Positions 33,287-42,984 are shown, counted from the stretch's first letter. The stretch: 64,000 nt of DNA from Amycolatopsis vancoresmycina (GCF_000716785.1 NZ_JNYY01000009.1:1-64000), one strand, 5' to 3'. Numbers and translations are program-made. Notes: generated from the letters alone by a model not told the origin.

Positions 33287-34678
33287 ATGACGCTGCTGGC
33301 CAGACTGGACCGGCTCCCGCTGAGCCGGCCCCACCACAAACTGCTGCTCATCGGCGGCCTCGGCTACACCTTCGACGGCATGGACTCGGCGGTCGTCGCC
33401 TTCCTGCTGCCCAGCGCCAAGGCCGCGTGGCACCTCGACAACGGCCAGCTGGGCCTGATCGGCTCCGCGACCCCGTTCGGCTTCCTCTTCGGCGCGATCG
33501 CGGCCGGCCTGCTCGGCGACCGCATCGGCCGCAAGAAGGTCATGATGTACGCGCTGGCCTTCTACGCGCTGTTCTCCGTCATCGCGTCCTTCTCGCCGAA
33601 CTACGAGGTCTTCCTCGGTGCCCGCGTGCTGGCCGGGGCGGGTGCGGGCGCCGAAAGCGCGATCATCGCGCCCTTCCTGTCCGAGTTCGTCCCCGCCAAG
33701 CGGCGCGGCTGGTTCGTCGGCGCGCTCGCCGGGTTCTTCTCCTTCGGCTTCGTCGCGGCCGCGCTGATCGGGCGGTTCGTCGTGCCGTCGTTCGACGAAG
33801 GCTGGCGGGTCGCGCAGCTGGTCACCGCGCTGCCGATCGTCATGCTGCTGTGGTGGCGCCGGTCGCTGCCCGAATCGCCCCGCTTCCTGCTCGCCCACGG
33901 CCGGGCCGCCGAGGCCGAGAACGTCGTCGCGAAGCTGGAGCGTGACGTCGAGAAGGCCACCGGCACGACCCTCCCGCCGGTGCCGCCGTCCGACGCGCAG
34001 CCGGCGACCGAGACGCCGAAGGTCAACCTGGTCAGCGCGCTGAAGTTCCTGTGGAGCCCCGCGATGCGGCGCCGGACGGCGGTGATCTGGACCGTCTGGT
34101 TCGTGATCACCTTCTCCTACTACGGCTTCTTCTCGTGGATCCCGACGCTGCTCGTCGAACGCGGCATCACCGTGACCAAGAGCTTCGAGTTCTCGATCAT
34201 CATCTACCTCGCCCAGGTGCCCGGGTACTTCTCGGCCGCGTGGCTGTCCGAACGGCTCGACCGCAAGCACACCATCGCCCTCTACCTGGCCGGCTCGGCC
34301 GTGAGCGCGTTCTGGCTCAGCCAGACGAGCGCACCCTGGTCGATCACGCTCGCCGGCGCGGTGCTGTCGTTCTTCCTCAACGGCACCTACGCCGGGGTGT
34401 ACTCCTACACGCCCGAGGTGTTCCCGACCTGGATCCGGGCCAGCGGCACCGGCCTGTCCAGCGCGTTCGGCCGGGTCGGCAGCATCCTCGCGCCGACGAT
34501 CATCGGCCTGTCCGCGGCGAGCCTCGGCTTCGCCGGCGTCTTCGGCCTGACGACGGCGGTGCTGGCCGCCGGGGTGCTCTGCGTGCTCGTCTTCGGCCTG
34601 TCGACCGCGGGCCGCTCGCTGGAGGAACTGACCGAACACGGCGCCCCGAAGGCCGCCGCGAAGGAGATGACGAAGTGA
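33287..34678 (+). CDS. MFS transporter, metabolite:proton symporter type
   Basis: The 463-residue membrane protein has about twelve hydrophobic segments and the MFS loop motif GDRIGRKKVMMYALAFYALF after the second segment. A charged central loop (about 215-245) separates the halves, and PESPRFLLAHGRAAEA resembles sugar-porter or MHS-family sequences. ATG 33287 follows GGAAGG. The stop overlaps the start of the GAF gene (GTGA). It probably imports the substrate of the downstream amidohydrolase. The substrate is unknown. Confidence 0.9.
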   Translation: MTLLARLDRLPLSRPHHKLLLIGGLGYTFDGMDSAVVAFLLPSAKAAWHLDNGQLGLIGSATPFGFLFGAIAAGLLGDRIGRKKVMMYALAFYALFSVIASFSPNYEVFLGARVLAGAGAGAESAIIAPFLSEFVPAKRRGWFVGALAGFFSFGFVAAALIGRFVVPSFDEGWRVAQLVTALPIVMLLWWRRSLPESPRFLLAHGRAAEAENVVAKLERDVEKATGTTLPPVPPSDAQPATETPKVNLVSALKFLWSPAMRRRTAVIWTVWFVITFSYYGFFSWIPTLLVERGITVTKSFEFSIIIYLAQVPGYFSAAWLSERLDRKHTIALYLAGSAVSAFWLSQTSAPWSITLAGAVLSFFLNGTYAGVYSYTPEVFPTWIRASGTGLSSAFGRVGSILAPTIIGLSAASLGFAGVFGLTTAVLAAGVLCVLVFGLSTAGRSLEELTEHGAPKAAAKEMTK

Positions 34679-35097
34679 GTCTGTCCACTGTGGAGGAGCG
34701 GGTGCGCGCGGAGCTCGGCGTGCGGCTGTTCACCGTGCTGGCCTGGATCCCGGAACGCCGGGCGCTGCGCCGCGTGCACAGCAGCCACCCGGCCGAGTAC
34801 CCGGTCGGCGGGGAGAAGACGGTCGAGGTCGCCGCGGGCTGGCTCGAGAGGTGCATCACCGCGCAGGAGCCCTACTTCGGACCCGGCAAAGCGGCGGTGC
34901 GCGAGATCTTCGCCGACCACGAGCTGATCGAGTCGCTCGGCTGCGGCTCGATCATCAACGTGCCCGTGGTCGACGGCGGCCGGACGCTCGGGGTGCTCAA
35001 CATCCTCGACGCGGAAGGCGCCTACGACGAAGCTTCCGTGCGCAAGGCCGAATCGCTCGCGCCACTCGCCGTGGCCGCGCTCAAGGAGGAACAGTGA
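34675..35097 (+). CDS. GAF-domain protein
   Basis: This 140-residue stand-alone GAF domain has AGWLERCITAQEPYFGPGKAAV, ESLGCGSIINVPVVDGGRTLGVLNILDAEGAY. Similar small GAF proteins are linked to catabolic genes and are thought to sense a metabolite or redox state. GTG 34675 overlaps the MFS stop, and its own stop overlaps the next gene's GTG, so the three genes are translationally coupled. No output domain is present. Confidence 0.82.
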   Translation: MSLSTVEERVRAELGVRLFTVLAWIPERRALRRVHSSHPAEYPVGGEKTVEVAAGWLERCITAQEPYFGPGKAAVREIFADHELIESLGCGSIINVPVVDGGRTLGVLNILDAEGAYDEASVRKAESLAPLAVAALKEEQ

Positions 35098-36302
35098 ACC
35101 TGCTGCTGCGCAACGCCCGCCTGCTCGACCCGCTCTCCGGCGAGTACACCGAGGGCGACCTCCGGTGCGCCGAGGGCCGGATCGCCGAGGTGGGGCCCGG
35201 CCTGACCGCACCCGACGTCCCGGCGCTGGACGTGCGGGGTGCCGTGGTGCTGCCCGGGCTGGTCGACGCGCACGTGCACGTCACGGCGTCGACCGCGGAC
35301 CTGGGTTCGCTGTCCTCGGCGTCACCGAACTACGTGGCCGCGCACGCCGCCCGCACGATGAGCCGGATGCTCGACCGCGGGTTCACCACGGTCCGCGACG
35401 CCTCGGGCGCCGACTTCGGCCTCGCCGACGCCCAGGCGGAAGGACTGTTCCGCGGCCCGCGGCTGCTGTTCTGCGGGCGCGCGCTGAGCCAGACCGGCGG
35501 CCACGGCGACAGCCGCACCCGCGGCACCCAGGTGAAGGACGACCACCCGTGCTGCGCCGGCCTGGGCCGGGTGGCCGACGGCGAGGACGCCGTCCGCGCC
35601 GCGGCCCGCGACGAGCTGCGCAAGGGCGCCCACCACATCAAGGTGATGGCCTCCGGCGGCGTGGCGTCCCCGACCGACCGTATCGACTCGACGCAGTACT
35701 CGGCCGGGGAGCTGCGCGCGATCGTCGAGGAGGCCGAGGCGGCCAACCGGTACGTGGCCGCGCACGCCTACACCGCCCGCGCGGTGAACCGCGCGCTCGA
35801 ACTGGGTGTCCGGTCGATCGAGCACGGTAACCTCCTCGACGACCGCAGTGTCGAGCTCTTCCTGGAGCACGAAGCCTTCCTCGTGCCGACCCTGGTGACG
35901 TACTGGGCCCTGAAGGAGGAGGGCCGTGAGCACGGGCTGCCGGAATCGAGCTGGCGCAAGGTGGACGAGGTCCTCGGCGCGGGCCTGGCGGCCCTGGACC
36001 GCGCGGCCCGCGGCGGCGTCAAGCTGGTCTACGGCACGGACCTGCTCGGTGGCATGCACCGCCACCAGAACCACGAGTTCCGCCTGCGCGCCGAGGTCCA
36101 GTCCCCGCTGGAGGTCCTCCGCTCGGCCACTTCGACGGCGGCGGACTTGCTGAACCTCACCGGCGAGATCGGGACGCTGGCGGCCGGCGCGCACGCGGAC
36201 CTGCTGGTGGTGCCCGGCGATCCGCTGGCGGACATCGGCGTCCTGGCCGAGCCGGAGAAGTTCCACCACGTCATCCAGGGCGGCGCGGTGGTGTCCGGCT
36301 GA
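35094..36302 (+). CDS. Amidohydrolase-superfamily metal-dependent hydrolase
   Basis: The 402-residue enzyme resembles the imidazolonepropionase/prolidase-like branch of the amidohydrolases. The metal site is visible: HVH in LVDAHVHVT (near 62), the probable carboxylated Lys in HHIKVMASGG (near 183), His in VAAHAYTAR and SIEHGN, and Asp in VYGTDLLGG. The C-terminus has the composite-domain closing strand (GTLAAGAHADLLVVPGDPL). It should cleave an amide or peptide bond in an imported compound. GTG 35094 overlaps the GAF stop; its stop abuts the convergent aldo/keto reductase stop. Confidence 0.88.
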   Translation: MNLLLRNARLLDPLSGEYTEGDLRCAEGRIAEVGPGLTAPDVPALDVRGAVVLPGLVDAHVHVTASTADLGSLSSASPNYVAAHAARTMSRMLDRGFTTVRDASGADFGLADAQAEGLFRGPRLLFCGRALSQTGGHGDSRTRGTQVKDDHPCCAGLGRVADGEDAVRAAARDELRKGAHHIKVMASGGVASPTDRIDSTQYSAGELRAIVEEAEAANRYVAAHAYTARAVNRALELGVRSIEHGNLLDDRSVELFLEHEAFLVPTLVTYWALKEEGREHGLPESSWRKVDEVLGAGLAALDRAARGGVKLVYGTDLLGGMHRHQNHEFRLRAEVQSPLEVLRSATSTAADLLNLTGEIGTLAAGAHADLLVVPGDPLADIGVLAEPEKFHHVIQGGAVVSG

Positions 36303-37367
36303 CTACCAGTTCCGGACCGGGGGCGCGTACCCCGCCGGCTTGTCGCCGATCTTCAGCTCCGGGCTGACGATCCAGTTCTGGTAGGCCGGGGTGAACATCC
36401 GGTACACCGACGCCGGCGGGACCGCGCTCGCCTCGTCGAGTTGCGTGCGCAGCTCGGCCGGGATTTCGAAGTCCAGTGCGGCCATGCTCTTGCCGAGCTG
36501 GTCCGCGCTGCTCGCGCCGACGATCGCCGCCGCGATACCGGGCTGGGTGGCGACCCAGTTGATCGCCACCTGGGCCATCGTGACGCCCAGCTGGTCGGCC
36601 ACCTCCTGGAGGGGCTTGAGCAGCTGGCGGTCGCGGTCGGTCCACGTCGGTGCGTCGCTGAGGCGGCCCGTGCCGCCGTCGCGGTACTTGCCCGTCAGGA
36701 AGCCGCCCGCCAGGGGGCTCCACGCCGTGATGCCGAGGCCCAGCGTCTGTCCCATCGGGACGTGCTCGGTCTCGATTTCCCGCTGCACCAGCGAATACGG
36801 CAGCTGGAGGTTGACCATCGGCGCCAGGGAATGCGCTTCCGCGAGGGTCTGCGCGCGGGCCGCGTACCAGCTCGGCACGTCGGACAGGCCGGGGTAGCGG
36901 ATCTTGCCCGCGCGGACGAGGTCGTCGAACGTGCGCACGACCTCCTCGACCGGGGTGATCCGGTCCCAGGTGTGCAGCAGGAAGACGTCGACGTGGTCGG
37001 TGCCCAGCCGGCGCAGCGACGCTTCGAGCGCGCGGATCATGTGCTTGCGCCCGTTGCCGCCGGCGTTGGGGTCGGCCGGGTCGACGCTGTTGGTGAACTT
37101 CGTGGTGAGCACCACGCGGTCGCGGACCCCGGCTTCGGCGATGAGCTTGCCGAGGATCGTTTCGCTCTCGCCCGCGGTGTAGAAGTCCGCCGTGTCGACG
37201 AAGTTGCCGCCCTCGTCGAGGTACTTCCGGAAGATCGGGCGGACTTCGTCCGCGGTCTTGCCGTAGGCGGCGTGGAAACCGCCGGTGCCGAAGTTCATCG
37301 TGCCGAGCGCGAGCCGGCTGACGCGCAGTCCGGACCGGCCGAGGAGGTAGTACTGATCGAGTGCCAT
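36303..37367 (-). CDS. Aldo/keto reductase
   Basis: The 354-residue NADPH-dependent reductase has the (beta/alpha)8 AKR pattern. The catalytic Asp and Tyr are in FVDTADFYTAGESE (near 56-64), a Lys in LTTKF and a His in LLHTWD, with the cofactor-binding end AAIVGASSADQL. Members of this subfamily reduce aldehydes or sugar-derived ketones. It is monocistronic, with the ATG at 37365-37367. The substrate is unknown. Confidence 0.92.
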   Translation of the reverse strand: MALDQYYLLGRSGLRVSRLALGTMNFGTGGFHAAYGKTADEVRPIFRKYLDEGGNFVDTADFYTAGESETILGKLIAEAGVRDRVVLTTKFTNSVDPADPNAGGNGRKHMIRALEASLRRLGTDHVDVFLLHTWDRITPVEEVVRTFDDLVRAGKIRYPGLSDVPSWYAARAQTLAEAHSLAPMVNLQLPYSLVQREIETEHVPMGQTLGLGITAWSPLAGGFLTGKYRDGGTGRLSDAPTWTDRDRQLLKPLQEVADQLGVTMAQVAINWVATQPGIAAAIVGASSADQLGKSMAALDFEIPAELRTQLDEASAVPPASVYRMFTPAYQNWIVSPELKIGDKPAGYAPPVRNW

Positions 37368-37448
37368 GAAGCCAGCGTGCCGAGCCGATTTTGGACCCGC
37401 AAGTCCAGTCCGCGAGCGCCGGGGAGGTGGCGCCCGCGGACCGAAAGC

Positions 37449-38951
37449 TCAGCGGCAGCGGTAGCTCGACGCCGTGCCCGGGTCACCGCCGGTGTAGCGG
37501 GAAACCCGCGGCACCGGGCACAGGTCGCGGGTCTTGCCGTCCGCGGACGCCGCGGTCAGCGTCGCCGGCGCCGTGCCGTGTTCGACCCAGTCGACCAGCT
37601 GCCCGAGCGCGTTCGTCGGCTCCGGGCCGCCACCGCCGAAGCAGTGTTCGACACCGGGGGCGAGGAACAGCCGGTAGAAGTCGTTCACCCGCTGCGCGCC
37701 GCCCATCGTGCGTTCGACCTGGCTGCGGTAGGAGAGCGTGCCGCCCGGCGGGATCAGCTGGTCGTTCGCGCCGACGAACGTGATCAGCTTGCCGCCCGCG
37801 CGCCGGAACGCCGACAGGTCCGGGTCGGACGTGCCGATGACGGCGTCGTACTCCCGCACCGACTGGCGGAACAGGTCCGTGTACTGCCCGTACGTCAGCT
37901 TCGAGGTGTCGAAGGCGGGCTGTTTCTCGAGGAACGACTGCACCCACTTGACGGCCACCGGGAAGCCCGGCGCGGTCAGCGTGCCGTCGGGACCCGGCTG
38001 GGTGCCGGCCAGCCAGGTGAAGTCCGCGCCCTTCGGCAGGCCCGCCCACAGCTTGCGGCCGCGCTCGTCGGTCGGGCCGGCCCAGATCTTGCGCATGACC
38101 TCGGCGTCCGCCGCGGTGACGGTGAACTCGTGGCCGTCGCAGACCACCTTCGTCCCGACGAGGCTGCGCGGGTCGTAGCTGCACTCGTCCGGCCGGTCGA
38201 CGATGCCGTTCGTCACGCCGTCCTTCGCGTCGCACGCCTGGACGGCGGCCGTGCGGAACGCCGACAGCACGCAGGTGCTGGGGAAGTCGTGGCTCTGGTT
38301 CATCACGATCTGCGGCCACAGGGTCGCCACCGCGAACTGCGTCCAGTCGACGGCGGGGGCGTTGGCCAGGATGCCGTCGAAGTCCTTGGGGTAGTTCTGG
38401 GCTTCGGAGTAGCCCTGGCGGCCGCCGGTCGAGCAGCCGGTCCAGTAGGAGTACGAGATCGGGCGCTGGTAGTACCGCTGCGTGACGGCCTTGCCGAGGA
38501 CGGCCTCTTCGTGCACCGATCGGGTGGCGAAGTTGGTCAGCAGGGTCCGGTCGACCTGGCCGTCCTTTACGGCCCAGGATGTGTCGAGGCCGTCCAGGGA
38601 CACGCCGGCGTCGGTGGTCACGGCGGCGTAGCCGTCCTTGGCGGCCGACGCGAGCCCGTCGAAGTTGCCGGCGGCGTAGGCGCTGCCGCCGAGGGCCTGG
38701 AGCCGGCCGGTCCACCCGGTGTCCGGCAGCGCCACGGCGACCTTGACGTGGTCACGGCCGGTGTGGGTGAGCGTGACGGTGATCAGGCAGTACGACGGCT
38801 GGGGTGCGGCCTGCACCGACTCGATCTTGGCGCCCGGCGGGGCGGGCACCGCGACGGCGGCGCACGGGGCCGGGGGTGCTGCCGAGGCGGCCGGCTGCGT
38901 GACGGTGGTCAGCAGGAGCGGCACGGCGGCAGCGAGAAGGAGGCGTTTCAT
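37449..38951 (-). CDS. Secreted tannase/feruloyl-esterase-family hydrolase
   Basis: The 500-residue protein has a Sec signal (about 1-25, LLLAAAVPLLLTTVTQPAASA). The family serine motif is CSTGGRQGYSEAQNYP, with the Ser flanked by the Cys of the CS-D-HC pair, and the later HC is in GVEHCFGG. ANAPAVDWTQF and the Ca-binding-like insertion (TNGIVDRPDECSYDP) are also seen. Members hydrolyse gallate or ferulate esters of plant polymers. ATG 38949-38951 follows GGAGAGAC. It is divergent from a large LuxR-type regulator and may be controlled by it. Tannase or feruloyl esterase preference cannot be told. Confidence 0.9.
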   Translation of the reverse strand: MKRLLLAAAVPLLLTTVTQPAASAAPPAPCAAVAVPAPPGAKIESVQAAPQPSYCLITVTLTHTGRDHVKVAVALPDTGWTGRLQALGGSAYAAGNFDGLASAAKDGYAAVTTDAGVSLDGLDTSWAVKDGQVDRTLLTNFATRSVHEEAVLGKAVTQRYYQRPISYSYWTGCSTGGRQGYSEAQNYPKDFDGILANAPAVDWTQFAVATLWPQIVMNQSHDFPSTCVLSAFRTAAVQACDAKDGVTNGIVDRPDECSYDPRSLVGTKVVCDGHEFTVTAADAEVMRKIWAGPTDERGRKLWAGLPKGADFTWLAGTQPGPDGTLTAPGFPVAVKWVQSFLEKQPAFDTSKLTYGQYTDLFRQSVREYDAVIGTSDPDLSAFRRAGGKLITFVGANDQLIPPGGTLSYRSQVERTMGGAQRVNDFYRLFLAPGVEHCFGGGGPEPTNALGQLVDWVEHGTAPATLTAASADGKTRDLCPVPRVSRYTGGDPGTASSYRCR

Positions 38952-39087
38952 CTGTCTCTCCGGTCGCTGGTCATTGCGGGGGAACGCTAGGCGGGGAGCC
39001 CGGGGCCCGGCGCCCGTCGGATGACGCTGCCGGCGTACGTCACTCGGCCGTGAGCTGCGGAAACAGGGGTTGGGTAAGGTCGTTTCC

Positions 39088-41781
39088 ATGGCGCTGAGCG
39101 GGCGGGACACCGAGCTGAAGGAGCTGGGCGAGCTCGTCGACGGCCCGGAGGACCGCAGCGGCGTCCTCATCCGCGGCGAAGCGGGCATCGGGAAGTCCGC
39201 GCTGGTGGCGTGCGCGGCCGCGGCGGCGTCGGTCGCCGGGCTGCGGGTGCTGCGGACGACCGGTGCGGAGGCCGAGCGGAACCTGGCCTACGCGGGGCTG
39301 CACCAGCTGCTGTACCCGGTCCGGGCCGGGGTCGCGGAGCTGCCCGAGCCGCAGCGCGACGCCCTCCGGACGGCGCTGGGGCTGGCCACAGGCCCCGAGC
39401 CGAGCACGTACCTGGTCGGGCTGGCGACGTTGACACTGCTGGCCGAGGCGGCCGCGGCCAAGCCGTTGCTGCTGGTGGCCGAGGACGTGCACTGGCTGGA
39501 CCGGGCGAGCGCGGACGTACTGGCGTTCGTGGCCCGCCGGATCGAGACCGAGCCGATCGTGCTGGTGGCGACGCTGCGGGACGGATCCGAGGGCCCGTTG
39601 GCCGACGCGGGCCTGGTGTCGATGGTGCTGGAGCGCCTCCCACCGGACGCTTCGGCGGAGCTGCTGGACTCGGTGGCGCCCCGGCTGGCCCCGGCGGTCC
39701 GCACGCGGGTGCTGGCGGAGGCGGCGGGGCTGCCGCTGGCGTTGACGGAGCTGCCCTCGGCGGTCGCGGACCTGGACGGGCTCGACCCGGTGCTGCCGCT
39801 GACGGAACGGCTGGAGCGGACCTTCTCGGCGAGGGTTTCGGCGCTGCCGGACGAGACCCGGACGGCGTTGCTGGTGGCGGCGCTGAACGAGACGACATCG
39901 TTGACGGAGACCCTGACGGCGACGGCCGCACTGCTCGGCGGGTCCGCCGACCCCGAGATCCTCGCCCCCGCCGTCGAGGCCCGCCTGATCGAACTCTCCG
40001 CCGGGGCCGTCACCTTCCGGCACCCGCTCATGCGGTCCGCCATCCCCGCCTCCGCCGCCCCGCTCGACCGCCGGAACGCGCACCTCGCCCTCGTCGAAGC
40101 CCTCGGGGACCAGCCCGATCGCCGCGCGTGGCACCAGGCCGCCGCCACCTCCGGGCCCGACGAAACCGTCGCCGCCGAACTCGAACGCACCGCCGAGCGG
40201 GCCCGCTTCCGCGGGGGTGCCGCGGCCGCCATCGCCGCCCTCGAACAGGCCGCCCGGCTCAGTGACCGGCCGGAACGCCGGGCGGATCGGCTGCTGCTGG
40301 CCGCCGAGCTGGCCGTCGAGTCGGGGCGGCGCGAGACCGCCGAACGGCTCGTGCACGCCGCCGCCCCCGCCGACCCCCGCGGCCGGGCCACCGCGAGCCG
40401 GCTGCTCAGCGAGTTCGAAGACGGCGTCCGCGAGGACCCGGCGCGCGTCGCGGAACTCGCCCGGACCGCCGCCGCCGTCGCCGATGACGGGCAGCCCGGC
40501 GCCGCGCTGCGGATCCTCTGGAGCGCCGCCATGCGCTGCTTCTGGACCGAGCCGGGCCCGGCCGCGAGAACGGCGCTCCTCGACGTCGCCGACCGGCTGC
40601 CCGTCCCGGACGGCGACCCGCGGATCGTCGCCGTCACCGCGTACGTCGCGCCCTTCGAACGCGGGGCGGCCGTCCTGGGCCACCTGCGGGAGCTGGTCGC
40701 GAAGACCGGCGCCGATCCCGAGGTCGACCGGTACCTGGGCAGCGCCGCGCTGCAGGTCGGCGCCTTCGACCTCGCCGCGCGCTTCTCCGCCGCGGCCGCG
40801 CCCGGGCTGCGCGCCCAGGGGCGGCTCGGGCTGCTGCCGCGGGCGCTGGCCGTCCTGGCGTGGAGCCGCGTGCGGCTCGGCGACCTCGCCGGCGCGGTGC
40901 CGGCCGCGGCGGAAGCCGTCCGGTTCGCCCGGGAAACCGGCCAGCCGTTCATGGGCGGGCTCGCCACCGCCGTCCAGGCCGAGATCGCCGCCCTGCGCGG
41001 CGACCACAAGCAGGCGAAAGCCCTCGCCGACGCGGCCGAACGCGCCGGGCTCGCCGCCGGCGCCCGGCCCGTGCTGGCCACCGTGCAGCTCACGCGCGGG
41101 CTGACGCACATCGGCGAAGGCCGGTTCGACGACGCGTTCGCCGACCTGCGGCGGCTGCTCGACCCCGCCGACCCGGCCTACCAGCTCGCCTTGCGCACGT
41201 ACTGCCTCCCGGAACTCACCGAGGCCGCGGTGCGCGCGGGGCGGATGGACGAACTGCGGGACGTCCTCGCCGGATTCGAGGGCCTGGACACGCCGTCACC
41301 CGCCCTGCACATCGGCCTCCGCTACGCACGGGCCGTGCTCGACCCGGGCGACGAGCGGTTCGCCGAAGCCCTCGGAGCCGACCTGACCGGCTGGCCCGCC
41401 GAGCGCGGCCGCGTCCACCTGGCGTTCGGCGAGTGGCTGCGGCGGCAGCGGCGGGTCGTCGAGTCGCGGACGCACCTGCACACCGCCCGGAAGACCTTCG
41501 ACGCGCTGGGCATGACGGCCTGGGCCGAGCGGGCCCGGCGCGAGCTGCGCAGCGCGGGCGAAGCGAGCCCGAACCGCGGCCCGGACGCCCGGGACAAGCT
41601 GACCCCGCACGAGCTGAGCATCGCGCAGCTGGCCGCCGACGGGCTGACGAACCGGGAGATCGGGCAGCGGCTGTACCTTTCGCACCGGACGGTCGGCACC
41701 CACCTGCACCGGATCTTCCCCAAGCTGGGCGTGAGCTCCCGCGCCGGCCTCGCCGGGGCGCTGAAGACGCTCGGGGAGTGA
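39088..41781 (+). CDS. Large LuxR-family (LAL-type) transcriptional regulator
   Basis: The 897-residue protein has an N-terminal AAA/STAND ATPase domain (Walker A GEAGIGKSALVA near residue 30, Walker B LLLVAEDVHWLD near 130). A long helical TPR-like middle (about 380-820) follows, with a C-terminal LuxR helix-turn-helix (LTPHELSIAQLAADGLTNRE, then IGQRLYLSHRTVGTHLHRIFP). This is the MalT/LAL architecture, in which ATP-dependent oligomerisation follows inducer binding. ATG 39088 is the start. It lies between a secreted esterase (divergent) and a Tat-exported hydrolase (same strand, 93 bases downstream); either may be a target. Confidence 0.92.
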   Translation: MALSGRDTELKELGELVDGPEDRSGVLIRGEAGIGKSALVACAAAAASVAGLRVLRTTGAEAERNLAYAGLHQLLYPVRAGVAELPEPQRDALRTALGLATGPEPSTYLVGLATLTLLAEAAAAKPLLLVAEDVHWLDRASADVLAFVARRIETEPIVLVATLRDGSEGPLADAGLVSMVLERLPPDASAELLDSVAPRLAPAVRTRVLAEAAGLPLALTELPSAVADLDGLDPVLPLTERLERTFSARVSALPDETRTALLVAALNETTSLTETLTATAALLGGSADPEILAPAVEARLIELSAGAVTFRHPLMRSAIPASAAPLDRRNAHLALVEALGDQPDRRAWHQAAATSGPDETVAAELERTAERARFRGGAAAAIAALEQAARLSDRPERRADRLLLAAELAVESGRRETAERLVHAAAPADPRGRATASRLLSEFEDGVREDPARVAELARTAAAVADDGQPGAALRILWSAAMRCFWTEPGPAARTALLDVADRLPVPDGDPRIVAVTAYVAPFERGAAVLGHLRELVAKTGADPEVDRYLGSAALQVGAFDLAARFSAAAAPGLRAQGRLGLLPRALAVLAWSRVRLGDLAGAVPAAAEAVRFARETGQPFMGGLATAVQAEIAALRGDHKQAKALADAAERAGLAAGARPVLATVQLTRGLTHIGEGRFDDAFADLRRLLDPADPAYQLALRTYCLPELTEAAVRAGRMDELRDVLAGFEGLDTPSPALHIGLRYARAVLDPGDERFAEALGADLTGWPAERGRVHLAFGEWLRRQRRVVESRTHLHTARKTFDALGMTAWAERARRELRSAGEASPNRGPDARDKLTPHELSIAQLAADGLTNREIGQRLYLSHRTVGTHLHRIFPKLGVSSRAGLAGALKTLGE

Positions 41782-41874
41782 CGTACACCGGCTGCGTCAC
41801 CCGACGGGCGCGAAGGTCACCAAACGGCTCCTAACGTGGTGAAAGTCCCACGGTCTTTCGCACAGGAGCAGCAG

Positions 41875-42909
41875 ATGATCAGCAGGAGAAGGTTCGGGCA
41901 GGCGTTCGCGGCCGGACTCGCGGCGACGTCCTTGGCGGCCTGCTCGTCGGGTGCTTCCGCGCCCGCCGCCGCCCCGGCCGCGGCTCCCGACCTGCGGGCG
42001 GGCTCGGGGGAACACACCTCGCTCGGGCCGGTCAAGCACGCCGACGCCGGGGTGCTCTCCATGGCCTACCACGAGTTCGGGCCGTCGACCGGGCAGCCGG
42101 TGGTGCTGCTGCACGGCTGGCCGTACGACCCGTACAGCTACGTCGACGTCGCGCCGATCCTGGCCGCCGCCGGCCACCGGGTGATCGTCCCCTACCTGCG
42201 CGGCTACGGCCCGACGGTGTTCAAGTCGGCGGACACCGTCCGCAACGGCCAGCAGACGGCCGTGGCGCTGGACGTCGTCGCCCTGCTGGACGCGCTCAAG
42301 ATCGACAAGGCGGTGTTCGGCGGCTACGACTGGGGCGGCCGGACCGTCGACATCATCGCCGCGCTGTGGCCGGAGCGCTGCCAGGCGATCGTCGCGGTCA
42401 GCGGGTACATCGTCACGAACCTGGCGGCGAACCAGCAGCCGCTCGCCCCCGCCGCCGAGCTCGGCTGGTGGTACCAGTACTACTTCGCGACCGAACGCGG
42501 CCGCGCCGGCTACGCGGCCAACCGCCACGACTTCAACAAGCTGATCTGGAAGAACGCGTCCCCGGCGTGGCACTTCGACGACGCGACCTACGACCGCAGC
42601 GCGGCGGCGTTCGACAACCCCGACCACGTGGCGATCGTGATCCACAACTACCGCTGGCGCCTGAGCCTGGCGCCGGGCGAGCCGCAGTACGACCCGTACG
42701 AGCGGAAACTGGCCGCGGGCGCGACCATCGCGGTCCCGTCGATCACGATCGGCAGCGACTTCGACGGCGCGGCCAAGGACGGCAAGGCGTACCGCGCGAA
42801 GTTCACCGGCAAGTACGAGCACCGCGTCTTCGACGGCATCGGGCACAACGTGCCGCAGGAGGCACCCCGGCCGTTCGCCCAGGCGATCCGGGACGCCGCC
42901 CGCCTGTGA
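41875..42909 (+). CDS. Tat-exported alpha/beta hydrolase lipoprotein (epoxide-hydrolase-like)
   Basis: The 344-residue protein has a twin-arginine signal (SRRRFGQAFAAGLAATSLAA) ending in a lipobox LAAC, so it is probably lipid-anchored outside after Tat export. The hydrolase domain has VVLLHGWPYDPYSYVDVAPIL (oxyanion region) and GGYDWGGRTVDI. In the latter the nucleophile is Asp, as in epoxide hydrolases and haloalkane dehalogenases, rather than Ser. The C-terminal GIGHNVPQEAP supplies the His. ATG 41875 follows AGGAG. The substrate is unknown; an epoxide or halogenated compound is only a suggestion. Confidence 0.85.
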   Translation: MISRRRFGQAFAAGLAATSLAACSSGASAPAAAPAAAPDLRAGSGEHTSLGPVKHADAGVLSMAYHEFGPSTGQPVVLLHGWPYDPYSYVDVAPILAAAGHRVIVPYLRGYGPTVFKSADTVRNGQQTAVALDVVALLDALKIDKAVFGGYDWGGRTVDIIAALWPERCQAIVAVSGYIVTNLAANQQPLAPAAELGWWYQYYFATERGRAGYAANRHDFNKLIWKNASPAWHFDDATYDRSAAAFDNPDHVAIVIHNYRWRLSLAPGEPQYDPYERKLAAGATIAVPSITIGSDFDGAAKDGKAYRAKFTGKYEHRVFDGIGHNVPQEAPRPFAQAIRDAARL

Positions 42910-42910
42910 C

Positions 42911-42958
42911 GGTCGTGAGTGGTAAGGAGGGTTAGAACCCTCCTTACCACTCACGACC
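42911..42958. terminator. Palindromic bidirectional terminator, copy 3 of the repeat family
   Basis: This is a perfect 23-bp stem (42911-42933 with 42936-42958) with centre AG. The outer GGTCGTGAGTGGTAAGG matches copies 1 and 2, and the inner GAGGGTT/AACCCTC is again different with pairing kept. It lies 2 bases after the hydrolase stop, between convergent genes. Confidence 0.75.
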
Positions 42959-42984
42959 AGTGCGGCAGGGTGCTCAGCCGCGGG

